A stretch of 64,000 bases of DNA from Verrucomicrobiota bacterium (GCA_022709905.1 JAKLHY010000023.1:34037-98036); one strand, 5' to 3'; positions 34,404 through 44,512 are shown, numbered from the stretch's first letter. Translations and numbers: made by a program. Notes: a model not told the origin generated them from the letters alone.

Positions 34404-35660
34404 TCAAGGTTTTGGAGGCAGGACGATCCCCGAAGGAGGCGTGCCGGTGGCAAGGCGCTTGAACTTTTCACCAAACGCGGTGAATCCCTCCACGAAGCCG
34501 CCGTGGCTCAGGAAAAACTGGTTGTTTTCGACGCCCATGAAACGATCGAGGCGATCGCCGCGTCCGGTCGGGTCGTGACTGAAACTGGCCGTGGTCAGTT
34601 CAATCCATTCACCCGTGTGGGTGCGAATCCATTGATTGCCGTAGCGCGCTTTGCGCGGGAAATGTCCGTTGCTCCCCCAGAAGTTTTCACTGAAACTATG
34701 GGGGCCTTTGATCCATCCGCCTTCCTTGGGGGCTTTCCAAGCCGAGATCAGCATCCACGCTTTCTTTTCAGGATGAAACCAATAACCCGAGTAGAGGGTG
34801 AAGGTTTCATTGGTGGGCTGAGCGGTGACGATAAACCGCTGGGTATCGGTGGTTTTCCAGTTGTATTTCAAATGGCTGTGACCGCCGGTGCCTTCGTTGC
34901 CGAAATCACCGGAATAAACCCCCTCGCCTTTGCCCACCAGCGTGACGCGGTTTTCATCGGCCACTTTGTCCCGGTTGACGGCCTCGTCACCGCTATCCCA
35001 GACCGAGAAGATGATGCGCCGTTCGGTTGGGCTGTTGACTTGCATTCCGAAGTACCCGCGATGCCACCCGCAAGCCATGTAGAAGGTGGCGGTAGGATCT
35101 TCGACGGCGGTGACTTCACAATAAAATGCGGCGATATTGGTGCCAGGGCCCACCGGATACACGAGGTGAACGGACGCGGCATTCCGTCGTTCCTTCAGGT
35201 TGAAATGGGCGTCGGCGAGGGCTGGCCCGTCCAACAGCAGGGCATCGAGGTCGCCAAAGGATTGCCCCGGGGGGTTGAGCGATTCGAGTGTGAAACGTTG
35301 ATAGCCGGTCTTCGGGATGTTGAACTTTCCGAAATCCGCTATTACGGGGGTGTCCTTGCCTGCGCCATTCACAGGGCAGTCGTGTGATTGGCCGTCCACG
35401 GTGAGCTTGAGTTTCGATGCGACATCCTGATTCAGCCGAAGCACGATCCTGGCCGTGATATCACCGGTCCGTTTGAATTGGCCGTACCAATTAATCGAGA
35501 TGGCCGGATCGGTCCAGCGTGTGACGCCACTGCGGGAGATCCGCGCCCCTTCGGCATCCGGCAGCGTATAGGCGGTGGAAGCCGGAATGCGAAGCTCACC
35601 AGCGGCTAAGGGGGTCCCTGAGGTCAAAATGACAAGAGCGAACAACGAATGGAATTTCAT
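34404..35660 (-). CDS. Secreted DUF3472 protein with N-terminal DUF5077-like domain
   Basis: 418 residues from the ATG at 35660, which gives a clear signal peptide (FHSLFALVILTSGTPLAAG). Residues about 25-150 look like DUF5077, a carbohydrate-binding-like beta-sandwich with a WYGQFKRTGDITARI segment. Residues about 170-400 match DUF3472 (ACGWHRGYFGMQVNS, RRIIFSVWDSG, GKGEGVYSGDFGNEGTGGHS). Such proteins occur beside glycosidases in Bacteroidota and Verrucomicrobiota; the biochemical role is unknown. It lies downstream of the second GH78 rhamnosidase on the same strand with a 90-base gap, so co-transcription is likely. The longer frame to 35735 was rejected because it places 25 residues before the signal peptide. 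Confidence 0.8.
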   Translation of the reverse strand: MKFHSLFALVILTSGTPLAAGELRIPASTAYTLPDAEGARISRSGVTRWTDPAISINWYGQFKRTGDITARIVLRLNQDVASKLKLTVDGQSHDCPVNGAGKDTPVIADFGKFNIPKTGYQRFTLESLNPPGQSFGDLDALLLDGPALADAHFNLKERRNAASVHLVYPVGPGTNIAAFYCEVTAVEDPTATFYMACGWHRGYFGMQVNSPTERRIIFSVWDSGDEAVNRDKVADENRVTLVGKGEGVYSGDFGNEGTGGHSHLKYNWKTTDTQRFIVTAQPTNETFTLYSGYWFHPEKKAWMLISAWKAPKEGGWIKGPHSFSENFWGSNGHFPRKARYGNQWIRTHTGEWIELTTASFSHDPTGRGDRLDRFMGVENNQFFLSHGGFVEGFTAFGEKFKRLATGTPPSGIVLPPKP

Positions 35661-35749
35661 AAAACCTTGAGATGTTGGGATTGAGAGCAAGCGGCCTCGA
35701 CAGCCGGGTTTGTTTGAGTTCTGGCCCGTTGGCATAACGATTGAATGGC

Positions 35750-38551
35750 TTAAGGGACCGCTGAGACGAATCGATATTCGCCGGAGCCGATAGCCAGGAG
35801 CGATGTGCCATTTTCGTTACGGAGCAATTGAACATCCTTGTTGTGTCCGATGGGCTTTCCATTGACAGTGATCCGATCTGGATCCTGGGCGGGCAGGCAG
35901 ACAGTGGCCGACGCTCCGACAGGAATTCGGACGCGTAGCTGAAATTGGCCGGGTTCCCTATTCCACTCGCTCACGATTTTACCTCGAATTGAGTCGTAGT
36001 GGGCCTTGACCCACTTCAAATCACCAACCCATTGGGGGTGAATGATGATTTTGTCGAATCCGACCGCTTCAGGGGCGGGTTTGATGCCGGCCAGGGCTTT
36101 GTAGAACCACTCGCTGACGGATCCAAACATGGGATGGTTATGAGAGAAGGTGTTATCGCTGAACTCCCAATGTTCCCAGAGAGTGGTCGCGCCGTTTTCC
36201 AGCATATGCCCCCAGCCGGGGAAGGTGCGTTGGTTGACGATCTCGAACGCCACGCCGGCCTGGCCGAGGTCGGTCAGGGCGTTCAACATATACTTCGTGC
36301 CGAAAATGCCGGTGCTCAGATGGCCTTTGCACTCCTCTCGAATGTTCCTAACGAGGAAATCCAACGCGCGGGGGATCTCGTCCGCAGGCGCCAATCCCAT
36401 GAAGAGGGCGAATGCCTGGCACGCCTGGGTGGCGGTGTCGTAACGGCCTGTGCCTGGCTGAAGGAACTTTTGGTTGAATGCGGCACGGACACGGTCGGCC
36501 TGGATTTCGGCATCGGCGGCGTCGGATTCGTTGCCCCGTGCTTTTGCGATCTGAGCGAAGAGTTTCAGGTTGTAGAAATAGAAGGCCGTTCCTGTGAGGG
36601 CCCGCGGTTTGGGAGCGAGGCTTTCGTGATCGCTGATGCCGTTGTCCAGGATGCCGTCTTTGGCGCGGGAATTGAGAAGCGCGATCCAGCGTTTTGTCAC
36701 TTCATACTGTTGTTCCAGGAGGCGCCGATCGCCGTAGTATTGTCGGAGTTGACAAAGGAGAAGCGGTTCCGCGGTACCCCATCCGATTGGACCGGACTTA
36801 TCGCCAAGGCCCTCGTCGGCAATGCCCACATAAGGCGCAGTCTCCGTGAATCCACCGTTGGGACGCACATCATCCAGAAGATCTTGGGCGGCCTTGGCAT
36901 AGAATCGTGACATATCGAAGTTCAGCATGGCCATCTCGCTGGACGCTACGATGTCGCCGCCATAACCGAATTTCTCGCGGTGCGGACAATCGGACTGCAC
37001 GCTAAACACGTTGGCGAGCTCGGTCCAGAGCACCATTTGCTGAATGCGATTGAACAGCTCGTTCGAGCATTCAAAGGAACCCGCGACGGGAACATCGGAG
37101 TTCAGCCTCAGGCCGGTCAGCGAATCGAGCGTTGGACGGCCTGGAAAACCGGTGACTTCAACATAGCGGAAACCGTGGAAAGTAAACCGGGGGGTATAGA
37201 CTTCGAGGCCTTGTCCTCGAAGGACATATTCATCGAGCTGAAACGCGGTCTTCGGCTTGCCGATGCCGTCATAGCGGTAATCCTTGCCGCCATCCTTGAT
37301 CTGACCGGTCACGGCTGTCATGCCGTTGAGGGTGCCGTCCGGGTAAAGCAATTCGCCGGAGCGCAACCTTACGCGCGTTCCCGCCTCGCCTTGCACACGC
37401 AACTGAGTCCATCCGGAAAAGTTTTGGCCGAAGTCAAAAATATAAATACCGGGCTTGGGTTCGGTGAGTTTGACAGGTTTGAGAGTGCGTGTGATGCGGA
37501 TGGGGGGCGCGTCTTGGGCATGGAGCCGGCCCAGGGCGGGTTTGAGGGCGATCGCTGCGTTTGGCCAGTGCGCATCGCCAAAGCCTGGCTGATCCCAGCC
37601 ACGCTGCTCGCGGCGGGCATCGTAGACTTCACCGAGATACACGCTATTGCGCAAGATCGGTCCGTTGCCAATCCTCCAGGATTCATCGGTGACCACAGTT
37701 TGCGTGGTGCCGTCGGTGAACTCGATGACCAGTTGCAGAATGGCGCGCGGTTCGCCCGTGGTGAGGGCATCGCCCGGCTTAATGTGACCCCACATGGCCA
37801 GCGGCAATGGATTGAACCAGCCGCTCCCGAGCATTATCCCGGCAGCGTTGGATCCGCGCTTGAGTTGCGTTGTGACATCGTAGGTTGAGTAAAGCACCCG
37901 CTTTGAATAAGAAGTCCAACCGGGATCCAGAACTTGTTCGCCCACCCGTTGGCCGTTGAGGTGCAACTCATAGTATCCCAGACCGCTGACGTAGGCTCGA
38001 GCGCGGGCGATCTTTTTGTCGATTGTGAACTCCTTGCGCAACAACGGCGCGGGATGATCGTCAAACATCTGTGCTTCGGAAATCTTTTCGCCCGGAGGAC
38101 GCTGGATCCACTTGGCCTGCCAGTCCGAGGGTGTCAGCAAGGCCATCTCAAACCAGGCCGTCTGGCTGTAATCCGATCCCTTATCTGCCCTATCCCAGAC
38201 GCGGACCTTCCAGAACGCGCGTTGTCCGGAACGCAACGGCCGGCCTTCGTAGGTGACATGAATCGATTCCGACGAAGCCACTTTTCCGCTGTCCCACAAG
38301 TCGGCCCGGTTTCGGGCGAGTTTCGCGGCGCTCGAGGCCACCATAATCTGGTAGGCGGTTTGGACCTCGCCGGGACGATCGGATTCCAGGACCCAGCTCA
38401 AGCGCGGCTGAGGCGCATCGATGCCCAGCGGATTGATCCGATACTCGCATTTCAATCCGCTGACTTTCAGGTTGCCGCCATGGCAAGCGCACGCCAGAAG
38501 CATCCAGACAGGCCACAACCTCAAAAGAAACCAGCCGTTTGGTCGAGTCAT
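35750..38551 (-). CDS. Alpha-L-rhamnosidase, GH78 family (complete active-site loop)
   Basis: 933 residues. Signal peptide (FLLRLWPVWMLLACAC) and then the GH78 order: Fn3-like start (LKCEYRINPLGIDAPQPRLSW), accessory beta domain with the LNGQRVGEQVLDPGWTSY segment, and the catalytic (alpha/alpha)6 barrel. The active-site loop DCPHREKFGYGGD keeps all three acidic positions, and the catalytic Glu later in GATTLWEHWEF is present. It releases terminal alpha-L-rhamnose in the periplasm or outside. Compared with the paralogue at 23069-25837 this copy has the canonical loop. It leads an operon with the DUF3472 gene. Confidence 0.93.
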   Translation of the reverse strand: MTRPNGWFLLRLWPVWMLLACACHGGNLKVSGLKCEYRINPLGIDAPQPRLSWVLESDRPGEVQTAYQIMVASSAAKLARNRADLWDSGKVASSESIHVTYEGRPLRSGQRAFWKVRVWDRADKGSDYSQTAWFEMALLTPSDWQAKWIQRPPGEKISEAQMFDDHPAPLLRKEFTIDKKIARARAYVSGLGYYELHLNGQRVGEQVLDPGWTSYSKRVLYSTYDVTTQLKRGSNAAGIMLGSGWFNPLPLAMWGHIKPGDALTTGEPRAILQLVIEFTDGTTQTVVTDESWRIGNGPILRNSVYLGEVYDARREQRGWDQPGFGDAHWPNAAIALKPALGRLHAQDAPPIRITRTLKPVKLTEPKPGIYIFDFGQNFSGWTQLRVQGEAGTRVRLRSGELLYPDGTLNGMTAVTGQIKDGGKDYRYDGIGKPKTAFQLDEYVLRGQGLEVYTPRFTFHGFRYVEVTGFPGRPTLDSLTGLRLNSDVPVAGSFECSNELFNRIQQMVLWTELANVFSVQSDCPHREKFGYGGDIVASSEMAMLNFDMSRFYAKAAQDLLDDVRPNGGFTETAPYVGIADEGLGDKSGPIGWGTAEPLLLCQLRQYYGDRRLLEQQYEVTKRWIALLNSRAKDGILDNGISDHESLAPKPRALTGTAFYFYNLKLFAQIAKARGNESDAADAEIQADRVRAAFNQKFLQPGTGRYDTATQACQAFALFMGLAPADEIPRALDFLVRNIREECKGHLSTGIFGTKYMLNALTDLGQAGVAFEIVNQRTFPGWGHMLENGATTLWEHWEFSDNTFSHNHPMFGSVSEWFYKALAGIKPAPEAVGFDKIIIHPQWVGDLKWVKAHYDSIRGKIVSEWNREPGQFQLRVRIPVGASATVCLPAQDPDRITVNGKPIGHNKDVQLLRNENGTSLLAIGSGEYRFVSAVP

Positions 38552-38918
38552 AGTTTAATCCGTTCACTTAAGAAAGACCGCGCGTCCCAATGCCACTGGA
38601 GAACCCCGGCAAAATCACGCGCCGACATTTCCCAGGTTTTTAGGCATTTGCATCGAACCGGACAATAAAAAAGCAACGCTCCGTGGATGGGCTCAACCAT
38701 GACAAGCCTCAATACCTGGAGAAGCCCTGGTTTGATCGAAAGATGGCGCTCGCACGCGGGAAGCCACACGGGTAAAATCAAACTCGAATGAACAAGCGCC
38801 ATCTCAAGACCGGATGAATGGGCAATCGGTCTCGGTGCCGCTCCCATCCCGGATCGTGTCGATTGACGCCCTTTGCGGTCTGATTATGTTCACGATTTCG
38901 CCTGCGACTTTAAATCTT
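38552..38918. other. 367-base divergent intergenic region, nothing recognised
   Basis: Between the GH78 gene and the divergent GH20-like/ThuA gene. It should carry both promoters. I see no convincing gene, strong hairpin or repeat. An open frame on the minus strand (38548-38847) has no domain and poor codon usage. Confidence 0.5.
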
Positions 38919-40790
38919 ATGAAAACAAATTTCACCAAAACCAGTCTTGTGTGCCTTGCATGGCTTGCGGTCGGCTGGGGGCCTCATGCTGAAGACGCGC
39001 TGGACTCGACGCTGCCGGTTCGCGGATTGTGCATCGCGGCGCCGAATCCCGGCCAGGTGGATGCCTTTGTGAAGTTCATTCAAGAGGAGCTGGCTCCTCG
39101 AGCCCTGAATACCTTAATTCTACGCGTTGACTACAATTACCAATACAAAAGCCGCCCCGAACTCGCCAGTTCCTCCGGGCTGTCACAAGCCGATGTGAAG
39201 AGACTGGTGGAAACCTCCCGGACTCATCACATCCGCCTCATCCCGCAGATCAATCTGTTGGGGCACCAATCTTGGCAACGATCGAATGGCGCGTTGCTGA
39301 GGGTCTATCCTGAGCTGGATGAAACCCCTTGGGTGAAGGTTCCCGAAAAATACGTCTGGCCCAATCCGGACGGTTTGTATTGCCGCAGCTACTGTCCGCT
39401 GCATCCCAAGGTCCACGAGATTGTCCTGCCTTTGGTGGACGAAATCTGCGATGTCTTCGAGACCGATGCCTTCCACGCCGGCATGGACGAAGTGTTCTAT
39501 ATCGGAGAAGCCAAATGCCCCCGATGCGGCGGCAAAGACAAGGCCGAGCTATTTGCGGGTGAGGTGAAGAAGATTCGGGATCATCTCCAAACCAGGAACC
39601 GAACGCTCTGGATCTGGGGCGACCGGCTCTTGGATGGCAACACCACCGGTTTGGGCGAATGGGAAGCCAGCCTGAATGATACCCACCGGGCTGTGGATCT
39701 GATCCCCAAGGATGTCGTGATCTGCGACTGGCATTACGAGCGGGCCGATCTCACCGCGGTCTTCTTTGCCATGAAAGGTTTCCGCGTCGTGACTTGTCCA
39801 TGGACGAATCCCGAGACCGCACTCCGTCAACTGCGGGACATGGTCGAATTTCGCAGGCAATCCGCTCCCGCCATGAAATCCAGATTCCAAGGCATGGTGC
39901 AAACCGTATGGTCCGACGCTGGCAGTTTTCTCAGAGATTTTTACGGTCATCGAAAAAGCGACGACTACAAAAGCGATCAAAAGTCGGCTGCCCGCTGTTT
40001 CCTGCGGTTGTTCGACGAGATCCGGACCTTGAAACCCGAGCCTATCGAAGGCAAGAAGCGCCAGTTGCTGTTCATCGCCGAGTGCAAAGGATACCCGCAT
40101 GCGGCGGTATCTTCAGCCTTTTCTACACTCCATCGGCTCGGCCAGGAGAGCGGATGGTGGGACACGACCTTGCGCACCGACTCCGGCCCGGTCACCAAGA
40201 AACCTCTGAAATGGGAAGCCCGGAATTTGAATGATTTCGATGCCCTTGTCTTTTTCACCGACGGTGATCTGAGCATGGATGATCGCCAGAAAGCCGATCT
40301 GCTTTCCTTTGTCCGGGACGACGGCAAAGGCTTCCTGGGCATTCACAGCGCCACAATCACGTTCACGTCCTGGCCGGAATACGGCCAGATGATCGGGGGG
40401 TATTTTGATGGCCATCCCTGGGGCGTTTTCAAGGCCCCGATGGTCGTCGAATCACCGGGCTTTCCTGGCCTGAGTCATTTCCCGCTGAGCTTCAGCGTCC
40501 AGGACGAAATCTATCAGATCAAAGACTTTTCACGCGATCACCTGCGTGTCCTGTTGCGGCTGGATGAAACCAAGCTCGACCTGAACCGCAACGGCGTCAA
40601 TCGCAAAGACGGCGACTTTGCTGTGGCCTGGGCCAAGACTTATGGAAAAGGCCGGGTACTCTATAACGGACTTGGACATACCCCCGAGGTTTGGAATCGA
40701 CCTGATTTCCAGAGAATGTGGAAGGAAATGGTCCTTTGGACCCTGGGCATCCGGCCCGGTGATACCGCCTCCCATCCGAAACCTGATTGA
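38919..40790 (+). CDS. GH20-like/ThuA-domain fusion protein, secreted
   Basis: 623 residues from the ATG at 38919, which starts a signal peptide (LVCLAWLAVGWGPHAEDA). Residues about 30-360 form a GH20-like TIM barrel: RLIPQINLLGHQSW resembles the substrate-side strand, and HAGMDEVFYIG near 186-196 carries the Asp-Glu pair typical of GH20 hexosaminidases. From about 375 a ThuA-like trehalose-utilisation domain follows (LLFIAECKGYPHAAV, FDALVFFTDGDLSMDD, GFLGIHSAT, YGKGRVLYNGLGHTPE, ending MVLWTLG). Separate genes of both kinds are common in Verrucomicrobiota; the fusion is unusual. The product may release an amino sugar or a related residue and modify or sense it. A four-cysteine knuckle (CPRCGG) occurs near 200. 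Confidence 0.7.
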   Translation: MKTNFTKTSLVCLAWLAVGWGPHAEDALDSTLPVRGLCIAAPNPGQVDAFVKFIQEELAPRALNTLILRVDYNYQYKSRPELASSSGLSQADVKRLVETSRTHHIRLIPQINLLGHQSWQRSNGALLRVYPELDETPWVKVPEKYVWPNPDGLYCRSYCPLHPKVHEIVLPLVDEICDVFETDAFHAGMDEVFYIGEAKCPRCGGKDKAELFAGEVKKIRDHLQTRNRTLWIWGDRLLDGNTTGLGEWEASLNDTHRAVDLIPKDVVICDWHYERADLTAVFFAMKGFRVVTCPWTNPETALRQLRDMVEFRRQSAPAMKSRFQGMVQTVWSDAGSFLRDFYGHRKSDDYKSDQKSAARCFLRLFDEIRTLKPEPIEGKKRQLLFIAECKGYPHAAVSSAFSTLHRLGQESGWWDTTLRTDSGPVTKKPLKWEARNLNDFDALVFFTDGDLSMDDRQKADLLSFVRDDGKGFLGIHSATITFTSWPEYGQMIGGYFDGHPWGVFKAPMVVESPGFPGLSHFPLSFSVQDEIYQIKDFSRDHLRVLLRLDETKLDLNRNGVNRKDGDFAVAWAKTYGKGRVLYNGLGHTPEVWNRPDFQRMWKEMVLWTLGIRPGDTASHPKPD

Positions 40791-40936
40791 CATTGAGCGG
40801 GATTCAAGTTTTCCGGAACATTCTGGCACCCAATCGCCGGGCTTCGCTTCAGAAGGTTTGCCCTGATGGTTGTCTATATGCCGAGGTCATGTCGCCACAG
40901 GCAGTGCGCTAACGCCCCGTCGCCTTTTAGAAAGGA

Positions 40937-42037
40937 TCAAGGGCCGCTGGCCTCAAGTTTGCGCCACAGGTCGATGGGTCGCGGGGCTGGACTGGCGAAC
41001 GGCAGTTGAATTTTGCGGCCTGTTCCGGCGGAGGCATAGGCGGCGAAAATCGCCTCGAGCACCGCGCGGCCATCGGCGCCGTTAACGGCCGCCGGCTTTC
41101 CAGTTTTCACGCAATCTACAAAGTGTTCCATTTCCTGGACGAAGCCATAGTTCCAGATCTCCTCATAAATGGTGAAGGACCACCCGATGGTGGAACCGGC
41201 TTTCTCGACCGCGTAGCCGTATCCTGTGCTGCTGTAGGTTTCGATGGCATTGCCATGAAGCAGGTCGGCATACGCCACTCCTTTGGATCCGTGGACCTCG
41301 GCCCGGTCGTCCATCCCGCCGAGTTTGGTCCAACTTTCTTCCGCAAGTCCCAGGGCTCCGTTGGCGAATTCGAGGATCAGGAGGGCATGGTCTTCGCCTT
41401 GGGTTTTTTGGCTGTGAACATAAGTTCCCATTTGGGCGTAGACCGACGTGATGGGGGGGCGGCCCAGCATCCAGCGGAAAAACTCGATGGCATGGCAGCC
41501 CATGTCCATCGTCACGCCGCCGCCTGCGCGGCGGACATCCCAGAAATGCGGGGCGTGGGGGCCGTCATGTTTTTCGGATTGCTTGACGAGGACCGGCTTG
41601 CCGAGAGCGCCTTCATCGAGGAGCTGTTTTAAACGCACGTACTTGGGGGCAAAACAGAGTTCTTCCGCGTACATGAGCTGCACCTTCGCCTTTTGACAGG
41701 CGGCAATCATCTGGTCGGCCTCCGCCAAATTGAGACAGAGCGGTTTCTCGCAGACGACATGTTTGCCGCCCGCAGCGGCCGCCAGCGTGATCGCGCCATG
41801 CGTATCATTGGGCGCCCCGATGACCACCAGGTCCAATTCGTCCAACTCCATCATTTTGGGGTAATCGGAGAAAACATGGGGAATGCCATGCTTTCGGGCG
41901 AATTCGTTCGCATGCCCGGGGGTAGGCGAGGCGACGGCGAATAGCTCGGCGTCGGCGCAGCGTTTCAAGGCTTCGGCGTGTATGGTGGATATGAACTGGG
42001 ACCCCACCAGGCCCACGCGGACTTTGGAAGTTTTCAT
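40937..42037 (-). CDS. Gfo/Idh/MocA-family NAD(P)-dependent oxidoreductase (cytoplasmic)
   Basis: 366 residues. The N-terminal Rossmann domain starts VRVGLVGSQFIS and the EKP motif is in HVVCEKPLCLNLAEADQM. The C-terminal alpha/beta domain has GGGVTMDMGCHAIEFFRWML, where the His is the usual catalytic position. No signal peptide is seen, so it acts in the cytoplasm. It probably oxidises or reduces a sugar or inositol-like alcohol liberated by the local glycosidases; substrate unknown. The ATG at 42037 begins the family fold directly; a much longer frame to 42250 is the shadow of the next gene. The gap to the upstream Tat-type paralogue is only 13 bases, so the two are co-transcribed. Confidence 0.9.
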   Translation of the reverse strand: MKTSKVRVGLVGSQFISTIHAEALKRCADAELFAVASPTPGHANEFARKHGIPHVFSDYPKMMELDELDLVVIGAPNDTHGAITLAAAAGGKHVVCEKPLCLNLAEADQMIAACQKAKVQLMYAEELCFAPKYVRLKQLLDEGALGKPVLVKQSEKHDGPHAPHFWDVRRAGGGVTMDMGCHAIEFFRWMLGRPPITSVYAQMGTYVHSQKTQGEDHALLILEFANGALGLAEESWTKLGGMDDRAEVHGSKGVAYADLLHGNAIETYSSTGYGYAVEKAGSTIGWSFTIYEEIWNYGFVQEMEHFVDCVKTGKPAAVNGADGRAVLEAIFAAYASAGTGRKIQLPFASPAPRPIDLWRKLEASGP

Positions 42038-42050
42038 GGTCTTTGATCTC

Positions 42051-43475
42051 TTACAGTTCCCATCCCTTGCGGTATTCGTAGTGCAGCAGGTCATTCGCTT
42101 CCGGCACATTGGTGACCTTGAAATTCGCCGGATCCCACAGCAGCTTTTCCCCCCCCAGCCGCACCGACACCATCCCCAATAAAACCGCCTCCGTGAGCGG
42201 ACCCGCAAAGGAGAAACTGGACGCCGTGGGCGTGCCTTCCTTGCAGGCACGAATCCATTCCTCGTGATGTCCGATGGAGCGCGGCAGGCTGGGTGCGGGA
42301 CGGGGATAGGCTTTGTTGGCGGATTCCGGGATCAAGCGAGGCTTTTCTCCACCCCAGCCTTCCACCAAGATCTTGCCCTTGCTTCCAACGAAGATAATGC
42401 CGTCCTCGGGATCCAATAATCGGTCATCCTCGAGTTCCTCAGGCCGCGGCGGAAGAAGTCCCCCATCGTACCAGTGAACCGTGACAGGAGGCAGTTCGCC
42501 CCGGGCGGCGAACTGGTAGTGGACACAACAGGCCAGGGGCACCGTTTCCTTAAACACCGGAGTCGAACTGGCATGCACGCTGACCGGCGCGCCGAGTTTC
42601 AGGGCGTCGAAGACCGGGGCCAGATTGTGAATGCCCATGTCACCTAAGCCTCCCGATCCGAAGTCCCACCAGCCACGCCAGCGGAACGGAACATAAGCCG
42701 GATGGTAAGGCCGCCAAGGCGCCGGTCCCAGCCAGAGATCCCAGTTGAGATGAGACGGCACGGGGGGGGTGTCTGTCGGCCGTTCGATGCCTTGAGGCCA
42801 CCATAAGGGCAAACGGCCCCGATGGGTTGGACGGTCCGACCAAACGTGCACTTCGCGCACTGGACCCACAGCGCCGTCGGCCAGCCATTCCTTGATCTGG
42901 CGGTTGCCTTCAAAAGCCATGCCCTGATTGCCCATCTGGGTCGCCAGCCGGGTCTGGGCGGCGGCCTGAGTCAAAGCCCGCGCTTCGCGCACGGTTCGGG
43001 TAAGCGGTTTTTCGCAATACACATGCTTGCCGAGCTTCAGGGAGGCCATCGAGGCCACCGCATGGATGTGATCCGGCGTGGCCACCACCACGGCGTCCAC
43101 GCTCTTCTCCTGGTCCAGCATCAGGCGGAAATCCTGATAGCGCCGGGCCCGGGGAAACCGGGCAAAAGTGGCCGCCGCATTCTTTTCATCGACGTCGCAT
43201 AGGGCGACAATGTTCTCGTTCTTAACCCCTTCGATGTCATCGACACCGCGCCCGCCCGATCCGATGACGGCGATATCGAGCCGATCGTTGGCCCCGTGCG
43301 CGCTCCGGGGAAACAGCAGGGGGAAGGAAATGGTCAACGCGGCGGACGCGCTCCCCTTAAGAAACTGCCGGCGGCTGAAGCTCGGAGACGATTCTCCCCG
43401 GGGCGGGCCAGAGGGGGAATTAAAGTGAGTGCCAACGCCGAAACCAGGATGGACATGAGGGGATTCGATCTGCAT
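42051..43475 (-). CDS. Tat-exported Gfo/Idh/MocA-family oxidoreductase
   Basis: 474 residues. The Tat signal SRRQFLKGSASAALTISFPLL sits about 34 residues in, after a long N-terminal stretch. The Rossmann domain begins IAVIGSGGRGVDD, and the EKP motif is in HVYCEKPLTRTVREA. Conserved WDLWLGPAP and GLGDMGIHNLAPVF segments mark the secreted Verrucomicrobiota/Planctomycetota clade of the family. It likely travels folded with bound NAD(P) and may act as a glycoside oxidoreductase or hydrolase in the periplasm; that role is inferred from relatives that carry out redox-assisted deglycosylation. First gene of a two-gene unit with the cytoplasmic paralogue. Confidence 0.9.
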   Translation of the reverse strand: MQIESPHVHPGFGVGTHFNSPSGPPRGESSPSFSRRQFLKGSASAALTISFPLLFPRSAHGANDRLDIAVIGSGGRGVDDIEGVKNENIVALCDVDEKNAAATFARFPRARRYQDFRLMLDQEKSVDAVVVATPDHIHAVASMASLKLGKHVYCEKPLTRTVREARALTQAAAQTRLATQMGNQGMAFEGNRQIKEWLADGAVGPVREVHVWSDRPTHRGRLPLWWPQGIERPTDTPPVPSHLNWDLWLGPAPWRPYHPAYVPFRWRGWWDFGSGGLGDMGIHNLAPVFDALKLGAPVSVHASSTPVFKETVPLACCVHYQFAARGELPPVTVHWYDGGLLPPRPEELEDDRLLDPEDGIIFVGSKGKILVEGWGGEKPRLIPESANKAYPRPAPSLPRSIGHHEEWIRACKEGTPTASSFSFAGPLTEAVLLGMVSVRLGGEKLLWDPANFKVTNVPEANDLLHYEYRKGWEL

Positions 43476-43586
43476 GTGCTTCTATTAGCGCGATCCTCAT
43501 GGAGCGTCAATGAAAGGACATCCTGGACGTCCAAGTTCTGTGCCATGATGGAACAGGAGTTGAACTCCACGGAGCCAGTGCGGCTA

Positions 43587-44486
43587 TCAAGGTTTTTCAA
43601 CCGACAACACCCGGAAGAACATCGAGTCTCGATATTCCAGGACGGCGTGCAGGTAATGATTGGTTGGCGGTGTGGCGGATATTTCTTTCAGGAGGGGAGT
43701 GAACAGAGGAAGGACCGTGCTGATTTCGATGGTATAAATCCGGTTCATCACGCTGGGCCATTCCAACAACAAACCTTCAGCCGTTTTCGTAATGGTTAAT
43801 CGGAAGGTCGCGTCCGAGACCGTTGGATCGGTGCCCAAGGCCTGTTCCTCAAGGTTGGTTGCATTGTCCCGATCCGGATCATCACTGTAATACGCCAGGT
43901 CAATTCGGCCAAAATACCGTTTTTCCCAGGCGTCCTTCAGTCCATCCAGGTCCAGGTCCTCCGGATCGGCACTGATTGGCCCGAAGGCCACCTCTCCGGG
44001 GATGTTTTCGAGGACTTTGCCCTCGAGGTTGACGAAGTTAGCGAAGGGCGTTGGATGGCCGATGCCAAGCTTAAAGAGGGGCACGGTGGCGTTGAGTCTC
44101 TTGAAAACCACTCGGCCTAGCAGAACCCGGTCGCCGGCAACACCCCCGAGGGGATTGTCGCCATCCAGGCAGCCGCCAATCACAAGGACTTCACCCGGAG
44201 CGGAGGCGTCAGGATCAGCATACGGATATCGCTTGATTCCATCGGAAAAAAACCATTGCGATTCGTTTTTTTCCGCTTTTGCGACCGCAACGAGGCTGGA
44301 ATCATACCCAAGCCGAACGCCGTAACTCAGCAACCGCGTGTTGGAAATATCGCTGAACAAGCCGATCGAAACGAGTTCGCCGGTTGAGGCGGCCTGACCG
44401 TAAACGGCCACCGCCGCTTCCACGTTTGACAGGGGCGTCAGCATGCTGGCAGCCGTCAAGATCCACAGAATCAGATTGGGTTTCAT
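43587..44486 (-). CDS. Secreted protein with cohesin-like N-terminus and Ca-binding type-3-like repeat
   Basis: 299 residues. Signal peptide to about residue 24 (LTPLSNVEA). Residues about 25-150 look like a cohesin-type beta-sandwich: an opening strand pair (ELVSIGLFSD), the YGVRLGYDSSLVAV segment, and an ending near VLLGRVVFKRL. Residues about 165-215 form an Asp-rich calcium loop region (EDLDLDGLKDAWEKRYFG, then DPDRDNATNLEEQALGTDP), as in thrombospondin type-3-like repeats. The gene lies 27 bases downstream of one encoding a dockerin-like tail, on the same strand. A cohesin-dockerin interaction between the two products is therefore plausible. The cohesin call is from pattern only and needs a structural check. 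Confidence 0.55.
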   Translation of the reverse strand: MKPNLILWILTAASMLTPLSNVEAAVAVYGQAASTGELVSIGLFSDISNTRLLSYGVRLGYDSSLVAVAKAEKNESQWFFSDGIKRYPYADPDASAPGEVLVIGGCLDGDNPLGGVAGDRVLLGRVVFKRLNATVPLFKLGIGHPTPFANFVNLEGKVLENIPGEVAFGPISADPEDLDLDGLKDAWEKRYFGRIDLAYYSDDPDRDNATNLEEQALGTDPTVSDATFRLTITKTAEGLLLEWPSVMNRIYTIEISTVLPLFTPLLKEISATPPTNHYLHAVLEYRDSMFFRVLSVEKP

Positions 44487-44512
44487 AGGAGGATCTCCAG
44501 GAGGCCCGTGGC

